The notes below the pieces were generated by a model that had not been told where the DNA came from, did no database searches, and worked only from the letters and a program-made list of their open reading frames with translations. The position numbers and the translations under genes are program-made. Positions 16,400-23,986 of a stretch of DNA of 35,536 nucleotides are shown piece after piece. Source of the DNA: a virus; IMG/VR virus record IMGVR_UViG_3300032286_002176, positions 1-35,536 of that record. The stretch is one strand, 5' to 3'. The first letter of the stretch is position 1, and each line of letters begins with the position of its first letter.

Positions 16400-16728
16400 A
16401 GCGCGAACCCCCCCAGTATATCCTCATCGGGATAGGGATCGGGCTCATCCGGCGCGACACCAACCGTGCCGGATAGCGTCAATGGTCCCGGCACCTGCGC
16501 GCCCGCCGTCACAGTCGCCCCGCTCAGATCGATCTCTTCCAGGACGTGGCGCGCGCGATCAATTGTGGCTTGCCCTGGCCGCAGGGTCACACCGCCCTGA
16601 GGCATAAACACCACGTTGCGGCCCTCGGCGACACCGTTATAGGTGTACTTCAGATCCTCGCGCGGCACGATCCGCGCATCGACCACCCCGGCATTGAAAT
16701 TGAACTGTGCTGTCTTAACCCGGCGCAT
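16396..16728 (-). CDS. Nozzle N-terminal segment encoded as a separate gene
   Basis: 110 residues. MRRVKTAQFNFNAGVVDARI, then PREDLKYTYNGVAEGRN and MPQGGVTLRPGQATI match the first strand-rich segment of gp12-type nozzle proteins, which lock the tube to the adaptor. The C-terminus turns acidic and proline-rich (PDEPDPYPDEDILGGFAL). ATG 16728 is chosen because GGAGG is six bases away; ATG 16731 is only three bases away. It lies three bases after the adaptor stop and overlaps the main nozzle gene by four bases. Either the two products assemble together or the linker marks a natural fission. Confidence 0.75.
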   Translation of the reverse strand: MRRVKTAQFNFNAGVVDARIVPREDLKYTYNGVAEGRNVVFMPQGGVTLRPGQATIDRARHVLEEIDLSGATVTAGAQVPGPLTLSGTVGVAPDEPDPYPDEDILGGFAL

Positions 16729-16731
16729 CAT

Positions 16732-17352
16732 CTACCTCCGGGCATCCAGAAGAGGGCCATCACCCTGCAGGAATGGCCGGGACGGTGCCGCTTGCGCATC
16801 ACGCGCAACGGCCACCCCAAACAAGCCGCCTCGGCCATTCTCGTTGGCCGCGCCGAACGCTTCTCGCTTTAATTGCGCTGACAACCCTTCATCCGCCCGT
16901 ACAGCATGCGCCAACTTAGAGGACAGCGACACAACCACAAACTCTCTGAAATATGACGGCCAGCCCGCCGGGGGCACATCACGGAAATACTCAACCCACA
17001 CAGCATCTGCGCGCGCCAGCAATTCATCGCCCTGCACATCAAAATCGCGGGTGGATCTTTTCAAATCAGGTTGCGTATAAGCCGCCTGAATGACCCCCAG
17101 GCGGTCAGACGGTAATTTATAGGCATAGGGCCAGAATGCCACAGGCGCATCGACAACGCGCGCAAGCTGGCGCACATGCATCACAAATCGCCAGGGATGG
17201 GCAGAAATACACCATTCAACATGCGGCAGATACAGTGTCCTGCACTGCGCCACACCTGGTGCAACTGCGTTAAAATCTTGCAAAGGGGTAGCGCGGCACC
17301 TAACAAGGGCCTCGTTGCAAACCGCCACAGCTTCAGAATCAAGCAACGGCAT
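16732..17352 (-). CDS. Tail tubular adaptor protein (T7 gp11-like)
   Basis: 206 residues. The N-terminal pattern (AVAVCNEALVRCRATPLQDF, ..C..LYLPHVEWCISAHPWRF, VAFWPYAYKLPSDRLGV) is typical of T7 gp11-type gatekeeper proteins that join portal and nozzle. Length fits the family. The start ATG 17352 has GGGGG six bases upstream; the GTG at 17355 is less likely. It is the first gene after the terminator that follows the capsid genes, and it is followed by the nozzle genes, as in T7. Confidence 0.88.
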   Translation of the reverse strand: MPLLDSEAVAVCNEALVRCRATPLQDFNAVAPGVAQCRTLYLPHVEWCISAHPWRFVMHVRQLARVVDAPVAFWPYAYKLPSDRLGVIQAAYTQPDLKRSTRDFDVQGDELLARADAVWVEYFRDVPPAGWPSYFREFVVVSLSSKLAHAVRADEGLSAQLKREAFGAANENGRGGLFGVAVARDAQAAPSRPFLQGDGPLLDARR

Positions 17353-17365
17353 CACAGCCCCCTAT

Positions 17366-17419
17366 AAAAAAGGGCGGGCGACATCGCGGGCGCAAAACAC
17401 CCCACAAAACCACCCGCCC
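17366..17419 (-). terminator. Intrinsic terminator after capsid genes
   Basis: On the minus strand, GGGCGGGTG (17419-17411) pairs with CGCCCGCCC (17380-17372) as a 9-bp stem with one G-U pair, enclosing a 30-base loop, and is followed directly by six T (17371-17366). It lies after the capsid-linked 95-residue gene and before the adaptor, the same place as T-phi in T7. The large loop makes it probably leaky. Confidence 0.6.
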
Positions 17420-17425
17420 AGCCAA

Positions 17426-17713
17426 TCAGGTTGCATCGACCTCTGGGGTCAAAGCCACCGTGCCCGCGCTCTGGCTTGCCACGACCACATAGGTCTTAGT
17501 TGCCGGAGTACCGTCGCAATCCAACGATGCGATGATGATATCTCCAGCACCATCGCTGAACAGATTGACTGCACTGTTGAAATAATTCGACGCTTCAACC
17601 ACGTTCGCCGCGTCATTCGTTGCATAGTGAAAGACGTTTTTTACGGAACCGGCCCCACTGGAAATGGAACCGCCAGCACCCAATTTTTTAAGGCCCGCTG
17701 CAGAGTACGCCAT
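17426..17713 (-). CDS. Small capsid-linked protein, possibly decoration or head fibre
   Basis: 95 residues beginning MAYSAAGLKKLGAGGSI, then FHYATNDAANVVEASNYF, DGAGDIIIASLDCDGTPATK and ending in beta strands. Proteins of this size and pattern often follow phage capsid genes; several are described as decoration or fibre-like, but the function here is an inference. It has the best ribosome-binding site in the window, AAGGAG seven bases before ATG 17713, which suggests high expression. The terminator follows its stop. Confidence 0.7.
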   Translation of the reverse strand: MAYSAAGLKKLGAGGSISSGAGSVKNVFHYATNDAANVVEASNYFNSAVNLFSDGAGDIIIASLDCDGTPATKTYVVVASQSAGTVALTPEVDAT

Positions 17714-17740
17714 AGTTTTTCTCCTTCACAAAGTTGTAGA

Positions 17741-17784
17741 GCACCCTATCAGGTAGGGATCAGCACCCTATCAGGCAGGGATCA
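17741..17784. repeat. Tandem 22-bp duplication at the capsid gene 3' end
   Basis: Two direct repeats of 22 bp, 17741-17762 and 17763-17784, differ at a single base. The second copy contains the last codons and stop of the capsid gene; the first is an untranslated duplicate. Each copy has a small inverted repeat (CCCTA..TAGGG in the first, CCCT..AGGG in the second) that could form a weak hairpin between the capsid and the next gene. Confidence 0.8.
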
Positions 17785-18622
17785 TTGCGCTGTCATTGTC
17801 GATATGGATATTCAAGAGGCCGTCCGTTTCCAAAACCAGCGCGCCCATATCCATCCACGAGTTGACAAACCAACACGCCTTTTCTGCGATCCAGGAAATG
17901 TCGTTCTGCATCTCCTCGTTCACGGCAACGCCAACAGCATCGCGGTGCCACATATGCAACTTACGGTCATCCGAGCTGGCCAAGGGAAGGTAATTATCCG
18001 GCGCAACAAACCAGTTCACGCCGTTCCAGAATTTTGCCTGCGTCACCTTGGTGAAGGACAAATCTCCACCAACCCACTGCGAATTCGAAAACTGCTCATA
18101 AGCCAACAACTGATTGAAGGCGCGCGCAGTACAGGCGCAATAGACTTGCCCATCCCACGTATCGATTTTGGCCTGCAGCGTGGCGCAGGCGTCCAGCGCC
18201 AGGGCCAAGGTCATGCCGGTGCTATAGTCGCCAACCGTAGAACCAGGTGTGGCAGCAGCAATTGCAGCCGTGGTCAATTTATCAGCCTTACGACCAAGAC
18301 CCTTGGCTGCCGTAGCCTGAATGGTGTCCTTCTCGTTGTGGGTCATCCTATCGAGATCGGTCACAGCCGAATAATCACCCGCGAAATACGGTTTCAGCGT
18401 GACGGATTTTTTCTCCGTCGAACCGTTCATGGGGGTCACGTTATCAAAGCGGCCTTTTTCAGTCGCCTCACCGGTGCCGACCAGGGTGAAGTGCGCTTGA
18501 TCGCCTTTAATGCTCGATTCCCGGCGAGTCATCGGCTTCAGCAGCCAGCCCGTTGCCTGGAATTTGTGTTTCGCGCCGGAAATGAATTCCTCGCGGTAAG
18601 AGTTGCTCGCCTGTTGCGTCAT
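17771..18622 (-). CDS. Major capsid protein
   Basis: 283 residues, beginning MTQQASNSYREEFISGAKHK, with features of HK97-fold capsid proteins of podoviruses: SVTLKPYFAGDYSAVTDLDRM, then AFNQLLAYEQFSNSQWVG, and the C-terminal HMWHRDAVGVAVNEEMQNDISW. It is placed between scaffold and the small capsid-linked gene, as expected. I choose ATG 18622 because GGAG is seven bases upstream; the ATG at 18646 adds eight residues and has no Shine-Dalgarno sequence. The gene has its own leader of about 150 bases carrying late element copy B, consistent with high expression. Confidence 0.92.
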   Translation of the reverse strand: MTQQASNSYREEFISGAKHKFQATGWLLKPMTRRESSIKGDQAHFTLVGTGEATEKGRFDNVTPMNGSTEKKSVTLKPYFAGDYSAVTDLDRMTHNEKDTIQATAAKGLGRKADKLTTAAIAAATPGSTVGDYSTGMTLALALDACATLQAKIDTWDGQVYCACTARAFNQLLAYEQFSNSQWVGGDLSFTKVTQAKFWNGVNWFVAPDNYLPLASSDDRKLHMWHRDAVGVAVNEEMQNDISWIAEKACWFVNSWMDMGALVLETDGLLNIHIDNDSAMIPA

Positions 18623-18740
18623 GGTAATGCTCCATTGGTTGTTCATGATCGCTGGGGCTTAGGCCACTTCACCGGCGGGTCTCACCGGCTGGGCCGGGGT
18701 CTCCAAGGTGGCGTGGGTGATACCTTCGCTGCACCAACCC

Positions 18741-18768
18741 TACGCCGCCCCCTCGTTCCGTAATTTCA
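18741..18768 (-). promoter_or_regulatory. Late element copy B, upstream of major capsid gene
   Basis: Minus-strand block beginning TGAAATTACGGAAC and ending GGCGGCGTA, 25 of 28 identical to copy A at 6180-6207. It lies in the gap between scaffold and capsid genes, 118 bases before the capsid start; the rest of the gap (18623-18740) is GC-rich leader holding GGTGAAGTGG (18664-18673), also found before the tail fibre. No sigma70 -35/-10 pair is evident. The position equals that of T7 promoter phi10. Promoter function is inferred. Confidence 0.6.
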
Positions 18769-18775
18769 GATCAAA

Positions 18776-19618
18776 TCACTTTGCATAAAACCGCTTGAAT
18801 TTTTCCTCGACATCCGCCCGGAAGGCCTTGTCATATTTTGGGCTACTGGTGTCATAGCGCTCATCCGCCACCATCTCATCAAGCTGTTCCTTCGTGAAGC
18901 CGCCCGCCGGAGTGCCCGCCCCAGCCTGCAGGCCGTGTTCTTTCCCGCCCAGCAGAAATTCGACCAGCTTTACACCTGCAGCCGTACTGTTCAGGCTTTC
19001 AAGCTCTTCACGCATCGTTTTATCAATTTGCTTTTCCGCCAAAAGCTTGTCACCCATCTGCGAAATTTTATAGGTGCGCTTCAGCGCCGATTCCTTCCCC
19101 CCCAGCTTTTCAATCTCTTTTTTGTAATCAATGGGGTCCGAAAAAATCCCCTCCTTCGCAAACCGTTCAATCAGCTTGGGAACGAGAGTTTTAAACTGAT
19201 CACCACTCAGGCCAGCAGCGTGCGCCTCTTCACGCAAAACCTGAATGGCGGGATCATCAGCCGGAATATCGCCTGCCAATTCTTTCACATCATCGGCCAG
19301 CTCGTAACTGTACTCATCAGCAGATTTTGGTGCACCGGCATTGGTCGCAAGCTTATCGCGCAGTAACTTCCAGTTTTTGGCCAAGGCCTCGAACTGCTCC
19401 TGCGCACTTTTGCCCTCATAAATTTCGGGTGGCAGAAATTCCAGACGGGGTAAGTCCGCGCCGGACGGCGTGTCACTGGCTTCAGAACCATTTGCCGCCC
19501 CATCTGCCTGCGCGCCCGCATCCACCACAGCGGCCCCCTCAGCCGCGGCGCCAGTCACACCCTTGTCCGCAGCGGCACCAGCGTCCGCAGCACCTTCACT
19601 TGAACCTTGATCAGTCAT
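18776..19618 (-). CDS. Scaffolding protein
   Basis: 280 residues. The first about 55 are Ala/Gly/Asp-rich and disordered. The middle and C-terminal parts are charged and helical (FEALAKNWKLLRDKL, DDPAIQVLREEAHAAGLSGD, a pattern common in phage scaffolds), with a basic C-terminus EEKFKRFYAK that would bind the capsid shell. It sits directly upstream of the capsid gene. ATG 19618 has GAGGAG seven bases upstream and overlaps the preceding stop by four bases. Needed for procapsid assembly and expected to be absent from mature virions. Confidence 0.88.
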   Translation of the reverse strand: MTDQGSSEGAADAGAAADKGVTGAAAEGAAVVDAGAQADGAANGSEASDTPSGADLPRLEFLPPEIYEGKSAQEQFEALAKNWKLLRDKLATNAGAPKSADEYSYELADDVKELAGDIPADDPAIQVLREEAHAAGLSGDQFKTLVPKLIERFAKEGIFSDPIDYKKEIEKLGGKESALKRTYKISQMGDKLLAEKQIDKTMREELESLNSTAAGVKLVEFLLGGKEHGLQAGAGTPAGGFTKEQLDEMVADERYDTSSPKYDKAFRADVEEKFKRFYAK

Positions 19619-19974
19619 GACAGCTCTCCTCTGTCGGTTGGTGGATTGCGCCCCTCGTGAATAGCTTTCAGGATGGACGCGGCGATAGAATTCTGGCCCT
19701 CACGAAACAGGCCATAGGTCGAAATTTGATCCAGCGGGGTAAAGCCACCACCCACCCACGTGGCGCGATCAAGGGTTTGCTCAACCAGCCAATTGATCAG
19801 CTTAGCCCCATCTGGGGTGGCATAGACCCGCGCAGCGGCAGCGCTTAAATCAGAGCGCGCATGATCGCGGGCGACTTGCTGTTCAGGGGACAAGCCAAAT
19901 TTTTCAAGGCCTTCCCATCCATTTTCACCGAAACCCTGGCCGATAGCATCAATCAAACGTTCTGTGCTTGTCAC
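19615..19974 (-). CDS. Bbp19-like phage structural-module protein
   Basis: 119 residues. The core (VYATPDGAKLINWLVEQTL, GLFREGQNSIAASILKAI) fits small proteins related to Bbp19 of Bordetella phage BPP-1, found between portal and scaffold genes of temperate podoviruses. Their function is not established. It starts at GTG 19974, overlapping the portal stop (GTGA), and its stop overlaps the scaffold start, so it is translated within the coupled head operon. Confidence 0.75.
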   Translation of the reverse strand: MTSTERLIDAIGQGFGENGWEGLEKFGLSPEQQVARDHARSDLSAAAARVYATPDGAKLINWLVEQTLDRATWVGGGFTPLDQISTYGLFREGQNSIAASILKAIHEGRNPPTDRGELS

Positions 19975-21602
19975 GCAGCAGCCCCCCCGCCAGTCAATGT
20001 TTGTAAGGCGGCCTGCGCGCCCGCTTCAGGCGGCAAACCTTGTGCCTCCGCAGAGGAAGCCATTATCTGCGCGACCATTTTTTGCAAATCGCCACGCTCC
20101 TGCACGGTGCGCGACAATTCGGGATCGATACCGCCCAACTTGGCCAGCTTTGCGGGTATATCTTCGACCTTAGCCGACAGCATCGTGACTTCTTTGCCCA
20201 CCAAGGACAAACTCATGCTCAGCCAATCAACGATTTTACCCGCCTCTTCCGCAGCCTGGGCACCGGCCAGCGGCGAGGTGACTTGAACCCGCACAAGCAG
20301 TTCATCAATAGTGATTTTTACACCTTCCGGGATGGGCAGCAGCTTTTTTCCACCCATGATTTCGATCAAGCGGCGCGCCAACGGCACCACGATTTCACGC
20401 ACCAAGCGACCAAATACCCCTGCATAATCACGAGTATTCAGTTTTGCCTTCTCAATAATTTCAGTTGCCGATCGCACCGCACCCGTATTGGACGGCAGGG
20501 GGCGATCCATCAAAGGACCGCGAACTTGCTCACGCATATCCTGCAGCACCAAATTTGAAACATCAAATGACCGAGGGCTATCAAGGGTTTTAATGGATGG
20601 ACCAAACGGTCCGCCATTGCGCGCAACCTTCAGCATTTCGCCCGGCACCACGCGCGCCATATCAGGGTTAAACACCCCGTCATCAACTGCCGTCCATAGC
20701 CCGAGCATAGCAAAGGCTGCATTTTTCAAGGTCAACTCCACAACCTTGTTGGCGGTCTTACTCGCAGGCAGCGCCGTCAATACGGGGCCGCGCCCGCGTA
20801 CTTCACCCGGCGTTTTTGTGAACCGGGGGGTTAGCCATGGGCAGCTTTTGAACTCTTCTTCATGAATAAATTTTGCGGCGGTATTGTTTGAACACTCAAA
20901 AACAAACAACCGCCAAACTTTTTTATCTGGATCATAAATGGTTGATTGGCTCAAACAAATGGGCTTAGTGCTTTTCTTTTCGATAGCATCAAGGATTTTC
21001 TTTGACAGATCACCCTTTGGCCACAACCGTTGAATATCTTCTGGCCTCAGATCTCGTTTCCAATGAATGCCTTCAACGCGGCCCGTTGGGCCCTCTTCTA
21101 ACGCCACGTCCGGCGCAAAAACCGTTATGAATTCTATCAATTCATCATCATCGCCCGCGCCAACCCACATGGCGCCGGTACCAAAGGCCAAATCAAAATA
21201 CATCTCAGTGACGGCACTCTCAAAGTTCGAGGCACGCAAGGCTGCATGCAGAACGTCCGTGACCTCTGCGAGAAATATATCAATTCCCTCGCGCTGGTCC
21301 TTCGGCACCATAGGACCAGCTTCCAGCTTGAAAAACGGCTGAAAGGGCGGCGTCAAATCCGTCAATAACCGTCCGGCAAATCGGGTCAGGCTGGTTTCTG
21401 CAGTGTTGTCAAAAACGCGGTCCGTCCGAGATGCACCCTCAGCATGTGTACCGCGCGATGAAGAGCCCGATACAGGCTTGCGATACGGCAAGGCAAACTC
21501 ATAAGCCTGGTCCAAATCAGATCGGTATCGATCATTCCGTGTGTATGCGTCATCACAACGACGCTTCAGGTCCTTAAGGCTATAGGCGTGACCATCAGTC
21601 AT
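19971..21602 (-). CDS. Portal (head-tail connector) protein
   Basis: 543 residues, the expected size for T7 gp8-type connectors. Recognisable segments are the N-terminal RRCDDAYTRNDRYRSDLDQA..YRKP, FDNTAETSLTRFAGRLLTDLTPP, YFDLAFGTGAMWV, and later GRGPVLTALPASKTANKVVE and NTGAVRSATEIIEKAK. These are typical of the podovirus head-tail connector family, whose dodecamer forms the DNA channel and docks terminase and tail. ATG 21602 overlaps the previous gene (ATGA). Confidence 0.93.
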   Translation of the reverse strand: MTDGHAYSLKDLKRRCDDAYTRNDRYRSDLDQAYEFALPYRKPVSGSSSRGTHAEGASRTDRVFDNTAETSLTRFAGRLLTDLTPPFQPFFKLEAGPMVPKDQREGIDIFLAEVTDVLHAALRASNFESAVTEMYFDLAFGTGAMWVGAGDDDELIEFITVFAPDVALEEGPTGRVEGIHWKRDLRPEDIQRLWPKGDLSKKILDAIEKKSTKPICLSQSTIYDPDKKVWRLFVFECSNNTAAKFIHEEEFKSCPWLTPRFTKTPGEVRGRGPVLTALPASKTANKVVELTLKNAAFAMLGLWTAVDDGVFNPDMARVVPGEMLKVARNGGPFGPSIKTLDSPRSFDVSNLVLQDMREQVRGPLMDRPLPSNTGAVRSATEIIEKAKLNTRDYAGVFGRLVREIVVPLARRLIEIMGGKKLLPIPEGVKITIDELLVRVQVTSPLAGAQAAEEAGKIVDWLSMSLSLVGKEVTMLSAKVEDIPAKLAKLGGIDPELSRTVQERGDLQKMVAQIMASSAEAQGLPPEAGAQAALQTLTGGGAAA

Positions 21603-21811
21603 TGTGCGCCCATCACGTCTTTCACACCCAAATCGCCGGTTCCGGCATATGTCAAAATTGATTGCCGTCCGCCGATCATCGATCGGCGACGGCTTCCCTC
21701 AAGGGCTTGCTCATTTTGTGCGCGCTCACGTGCCGCGCGTTCCATCTCGCGATTCTGTGCCGCCTCCAATTCAGGATTGCGCTTCGCTTTCGGCTTAAAC
21801 AGGCTGCTCAT
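21599..21811 (-). CDS. Small basic protein upstream of portal
   Basis: 70 residues beginning MSSLFKPKAKRNPELEAAQN, strongly charged and helical, with no membrane segment. Small proteins with this SSLFKPK-type start occur between terminase and portal genes in podoviruses; no function is known to me. ATG 21811 is preferred over TTG 21829, with a GGGTGGG stretch upstream. It overlaps both the preceding gene (21808-22230) and the portal gene (ATGA each). Confidence 0.65.
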   Translation of the reverse strand: MSSLFKPKAKRNPELEAAQNREMERAARERAQNEQALEGSRRRSMIGGRQSILTYAGTGDLGVKDVMGAQ

Positions 21812-22230
21812 GTTCCCACCCACACGCAAAGACCATCAGGATCGTCAGGGATTGGCCTGAACCCCACGAGAGCCGCCAGTTTCTCATTGGCCGAGGTTCC
21901 GTAATTAAAACTCACAATGGGCTGCGGACGCGTCTGCGCCGCGACGTAAACCAGCAGGGCGCGCGCGACACGCACCACCAGACGAACGCAGGTGCGGCCC
22001 CGGGGCGTCAAAACAAACCAGACATGCAGCCAGCCCGTTTCAGGGTCTGGCCAAAAACCACCACCAGCCAACGGCTCTCCCGCCGCATTGACCAGGGCGT
22101 ATGTTTCACTGCCCGCTGCCTGAGTGATAAACCGCCCCCACGTTCGACGGCGAAGAACACGCGTCCCACCAGTGTCACTGAGCGCGGCACCGAACACATC
22201 AAGCGGGGCAGGGGTAACGAGCTGCATCAT
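21808..22230 (-). CDS. GNAT-like small protein between terminase and portal
   Basis: 140 residues with an acetyltransferase-like layout: LVNAAGEPLAGGGFWPD, then WLHVWFVLTPRG, an amphipathic helix (RLVVRVARALLVYV) and NEKLAALVGFRPIPDD, which recalls the end of GNAT folds (LGF motif). Residues for acetyl-CoA binding are not clear, so an enzymatic role is uncertain; similar folds occur among T7 gp13-like proteins. ATG 22230 overlaps the large terminase stop (ATGA). Late element copy C lies inside this gene. Confidence 0.6.
   Translation of the reverse strand: MMQLVTPAPLDVFGAALSDTGGTRVLRRRTWGRFITQAAGSETYALVNAAGEPLAGGGFWPDPETGWLHVWFVLTPRGRTCVRLVVRVARALLVYVAAQTRPQPIVSFNYGTSANEKLAALVGFRPIPDDPDGLCVWVGT
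21896..21909 (-). promoter_or_regulatory. Late element copy C, core only
   Basis: Minus-strand TTTAATTACGGAAC shares the 10-base core ATTACGGAAC with copies A, B and D, and 12 of 14 bases with A and B overall. It is inside a coding region, upstream of the small basic protein and portal genes, in the same direction as late transcription. The downstream half of the 28-bp block is not conserved, so this is the weakest copy. Confidence 0.35.
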
Positions 22231-23705
22231 GTGCTGAAGACGTCAAAATCGCCGCGGCGCGGTGCCGCTGGCCCCCTGCGAAGGTCAGCGCCAGGCCGCC
22301 CACGGATCAGTGCCGCACGGCCCACAGACGCTGAAAGCCAGTACTGCAAAGCGTCCGCGACGTGGCTGTATTCATTTTTGTCGGGCTGTGCCGAAAACAC
22401 GCCCTCTGTGCCGTGTTTTTTCTTGAACCGATAATGCGAAGCCATACCCTTGATCAAATGACCGCAATCACAGGAAATCAAAAGCGCCGCTGCATGACCA
22501 TCAATCAAACGCGTCAATTGGTCTTCGACCGACTGTAAGCGCAGATGCAACTCGTTCGTTGGGGCCGCCCGGATCACTGCCCCAAGGATATCCTGAACGG
22601 CCTCCACCCAACCAACCTCACCACCTTCCGCATCGACCCCGCCAAATGCTGCAGGATCGCACCACACAGCACCAAGGCGCGCGCCTGGAAATTTGGCCGT
22701 CAAAAGCTCAACCAGGCCATTCGCAAACCGCTTCGGTCCCGCCACACCCGGTGCATAAATTGCCAGCACGCGGGCCTGGCCACTAGGCGTGCGCTGCCCG
22801 ATCACGGCTGCAGGCTGCCCACCAGTGGCCGTGCCGGCATCAAGTCCCAATTCAAGCGGCAGCCCCGGCAATGCCTTCAGGGGGGCTGGTGAAACATGCA
22901 GCCGCTCGTTGAATAGGTGCCCAAAAACAGGGCGCCCCTCACGCGAATATCCCCACTTGTTGTGGACATTGATATCAATCCACCACGGCTGCGAGGCATT
23001 GAATTTCACCATATCGGAATAGTACGTGTCGGGCAGCTTATCGGCGTTTTCTGCCCCTGGATCCATGCCGCCAGGTAAATCGAACAGCTCAATTTCCCTG
23101 GTCTCAACACACCGCTTGTAAACCCAGTGATCGACATCGGTTTTGTTCGCGTCGATCAGAATTTGCGACGGTGTGCTATACCCATCCATCAGCAGCCGCC
23201 GTGCTGGAAAGCGGCCCTTGCGCCCGATGGCATAGATCAAAACTTCTTCCGACAGCGATCCGGCAGCATTCAAAAAAATATCGGTGGGCTCATATCCGTC
23301 AAGGATATCCTTCGCATTGGCGTCCCCAATCGCGACCATATCCAGGGTGAATTCAACCAGGCCATACTCGTCCTCAAATGTCAGCTCGTGCTTTACAGGC
23401 CGATTAGACGAGCCGGTCCAACTGCCATCCTTGGCCCGGAACCATTGCTGCCAGGTCGAGACTAGGTTGCTGTACAGCTGAGGATAGGTGTCCCGCACCG
23501 CCAGTGCCTTATATCGCCGAACACCATCCTTGCACATTGGCATGCGCCGAGCGTTCAAAATTGCCGCATGCAGACAGGTGGTGGTTTTGCCAGAACCGTA
23601 AGGTCCTATTAAGGCCTTGATGGGAGCGTCAGACGCCACGAACGCCGCCGATATCGGCCCCGGCGGGGCCCATTCACGCCAATTCAATCCGTTGGCATCG
23701 GTCAT
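22227..23705 (-). CDS. terL: Terminase large subunit
   Basis: 492 residues, the ATPase-nuclease that packages phage DNA. The N-terminal ATPase has Walker A GPYGSGKTT (residues 34-42). The C-terminal RNase H-like nuclease has the expected acidic residues: Asp289 (LELGLDAGTATGG), Asp350 (AVWCDPAAFGG) and Asp451 (EYSHVADALQYWL). Length is normal. ATG 23705 overlaps the preceding stop (ATGA) and its own stop overlaps the next start. The Arg-rich tail (GRPGADLRRGPAAPRRGD) may dock on the portal. Confidence 0.95.
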   Translation of the reverse strand: MTDANGLNWREWAPPGPISAAFVASDAPIKALIGPYGSGKTTTCLHAAILNARRMPMCKDGVRRYKALAVRDTYPQLYSNLVSTWQQWFRAKDGSWTGSSNRPVKHELTFEDEYGLVEFTLDMVAIGDANAKDILDGYEPTDIFLNAAGSLSEEVLIYAIGRKGRFPARRLLMDGYSTPSQILIDANKTDVDHWVYKRCVETREIELFDLPGGMDPGAENADKLPDTYYSDMVKFNASQPWWIDINVHNKWGYSREGRPVFGHLFNERLHVSPAPLKALPGLPLELGLDAGTATGGQPAAVIGQRTPSGQARVLAIYAPGVAGPKRFANGLVELLTAKFPGARLGAVWCDPAAFGGVDAEGGEVGWVEAVQDILGAVIRAAPTNELHLRLQSVEDQLTRLIDGHAAALLISCDCGHLIKGMASHYRFKKKHGTEGVFSAQPDKNEYSHVADALQYWLSASVGRAALIRGRPGADLRRGPAAPRRGDFDVFST

Positions 23706-23986
23706 TCCCCAAACCCTCCGTCCGCCTTTGTATCCCGCCCCCGCGCGTCCACAGCAGGCAGGATTGAAATCTGGAAAAAAGTGCTATGAATGGGGGGGCG
23801 GCCCCCCGCCGTCGCCGCTTGTCGAAGGGGGGTCCCCCGCGCAGCCGGGCGGGCGCGTGACACCCCCCCCCATGCTTTTTCTGAGCGCACCGATGCACCC
23901 CCCTCTTCGCGCACGATCCGCGCGGGGGACATGGCTAGCGCACCTGATGACGTATCTGATGCGGCAATGGTGAAAAGCTCAATCAT
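23702..23986 (-). CDS. Unknown small protein between terminase subunits
   Basis: 94 residues, not recognised. The N-terminus reads MIELFTIAASDTSSGALAMS; the middle is basic and rich in R, G, A and P. Evidence that it is translated: its ATG overlaps the small terminase stop (ATGA, 23983-23986) and its stop overlaps the large terminase ATG (ATGA, 23702-23705), keeping the coupled chain unbroken. Its DNA is unusual, with long runs of G or C (for example 23794-23807 and 23867-23874) unlike its neighbours, so it could be a coupling segment more than a conserved protein. Confidence 0.5.
   Translation of the reverse strand: MIELFTIAASDTSSGALAMSPARIVREEGGASVRSEKAWGGVSRARPAARGTPLRQAATAGGRPPIHSTFFQISILPAVDARGRDTKADGGFGE

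Noticed and set aside
17640-17649. A fifth copy of the late element (TTTACGGAAC on the plus strand)
   Set aside because: It is in the opposite direction, has 9 of 10 core bases only, lies within a coding region and shares no flanking sequence with the others.
17315-18763. Long plus-strand open frame (482 codons)
   Set aside because: It lies antisense to the capsid and its neighbours, shows no family pattern, and arises from the codon bias of the GC-rich genes on the other strand.
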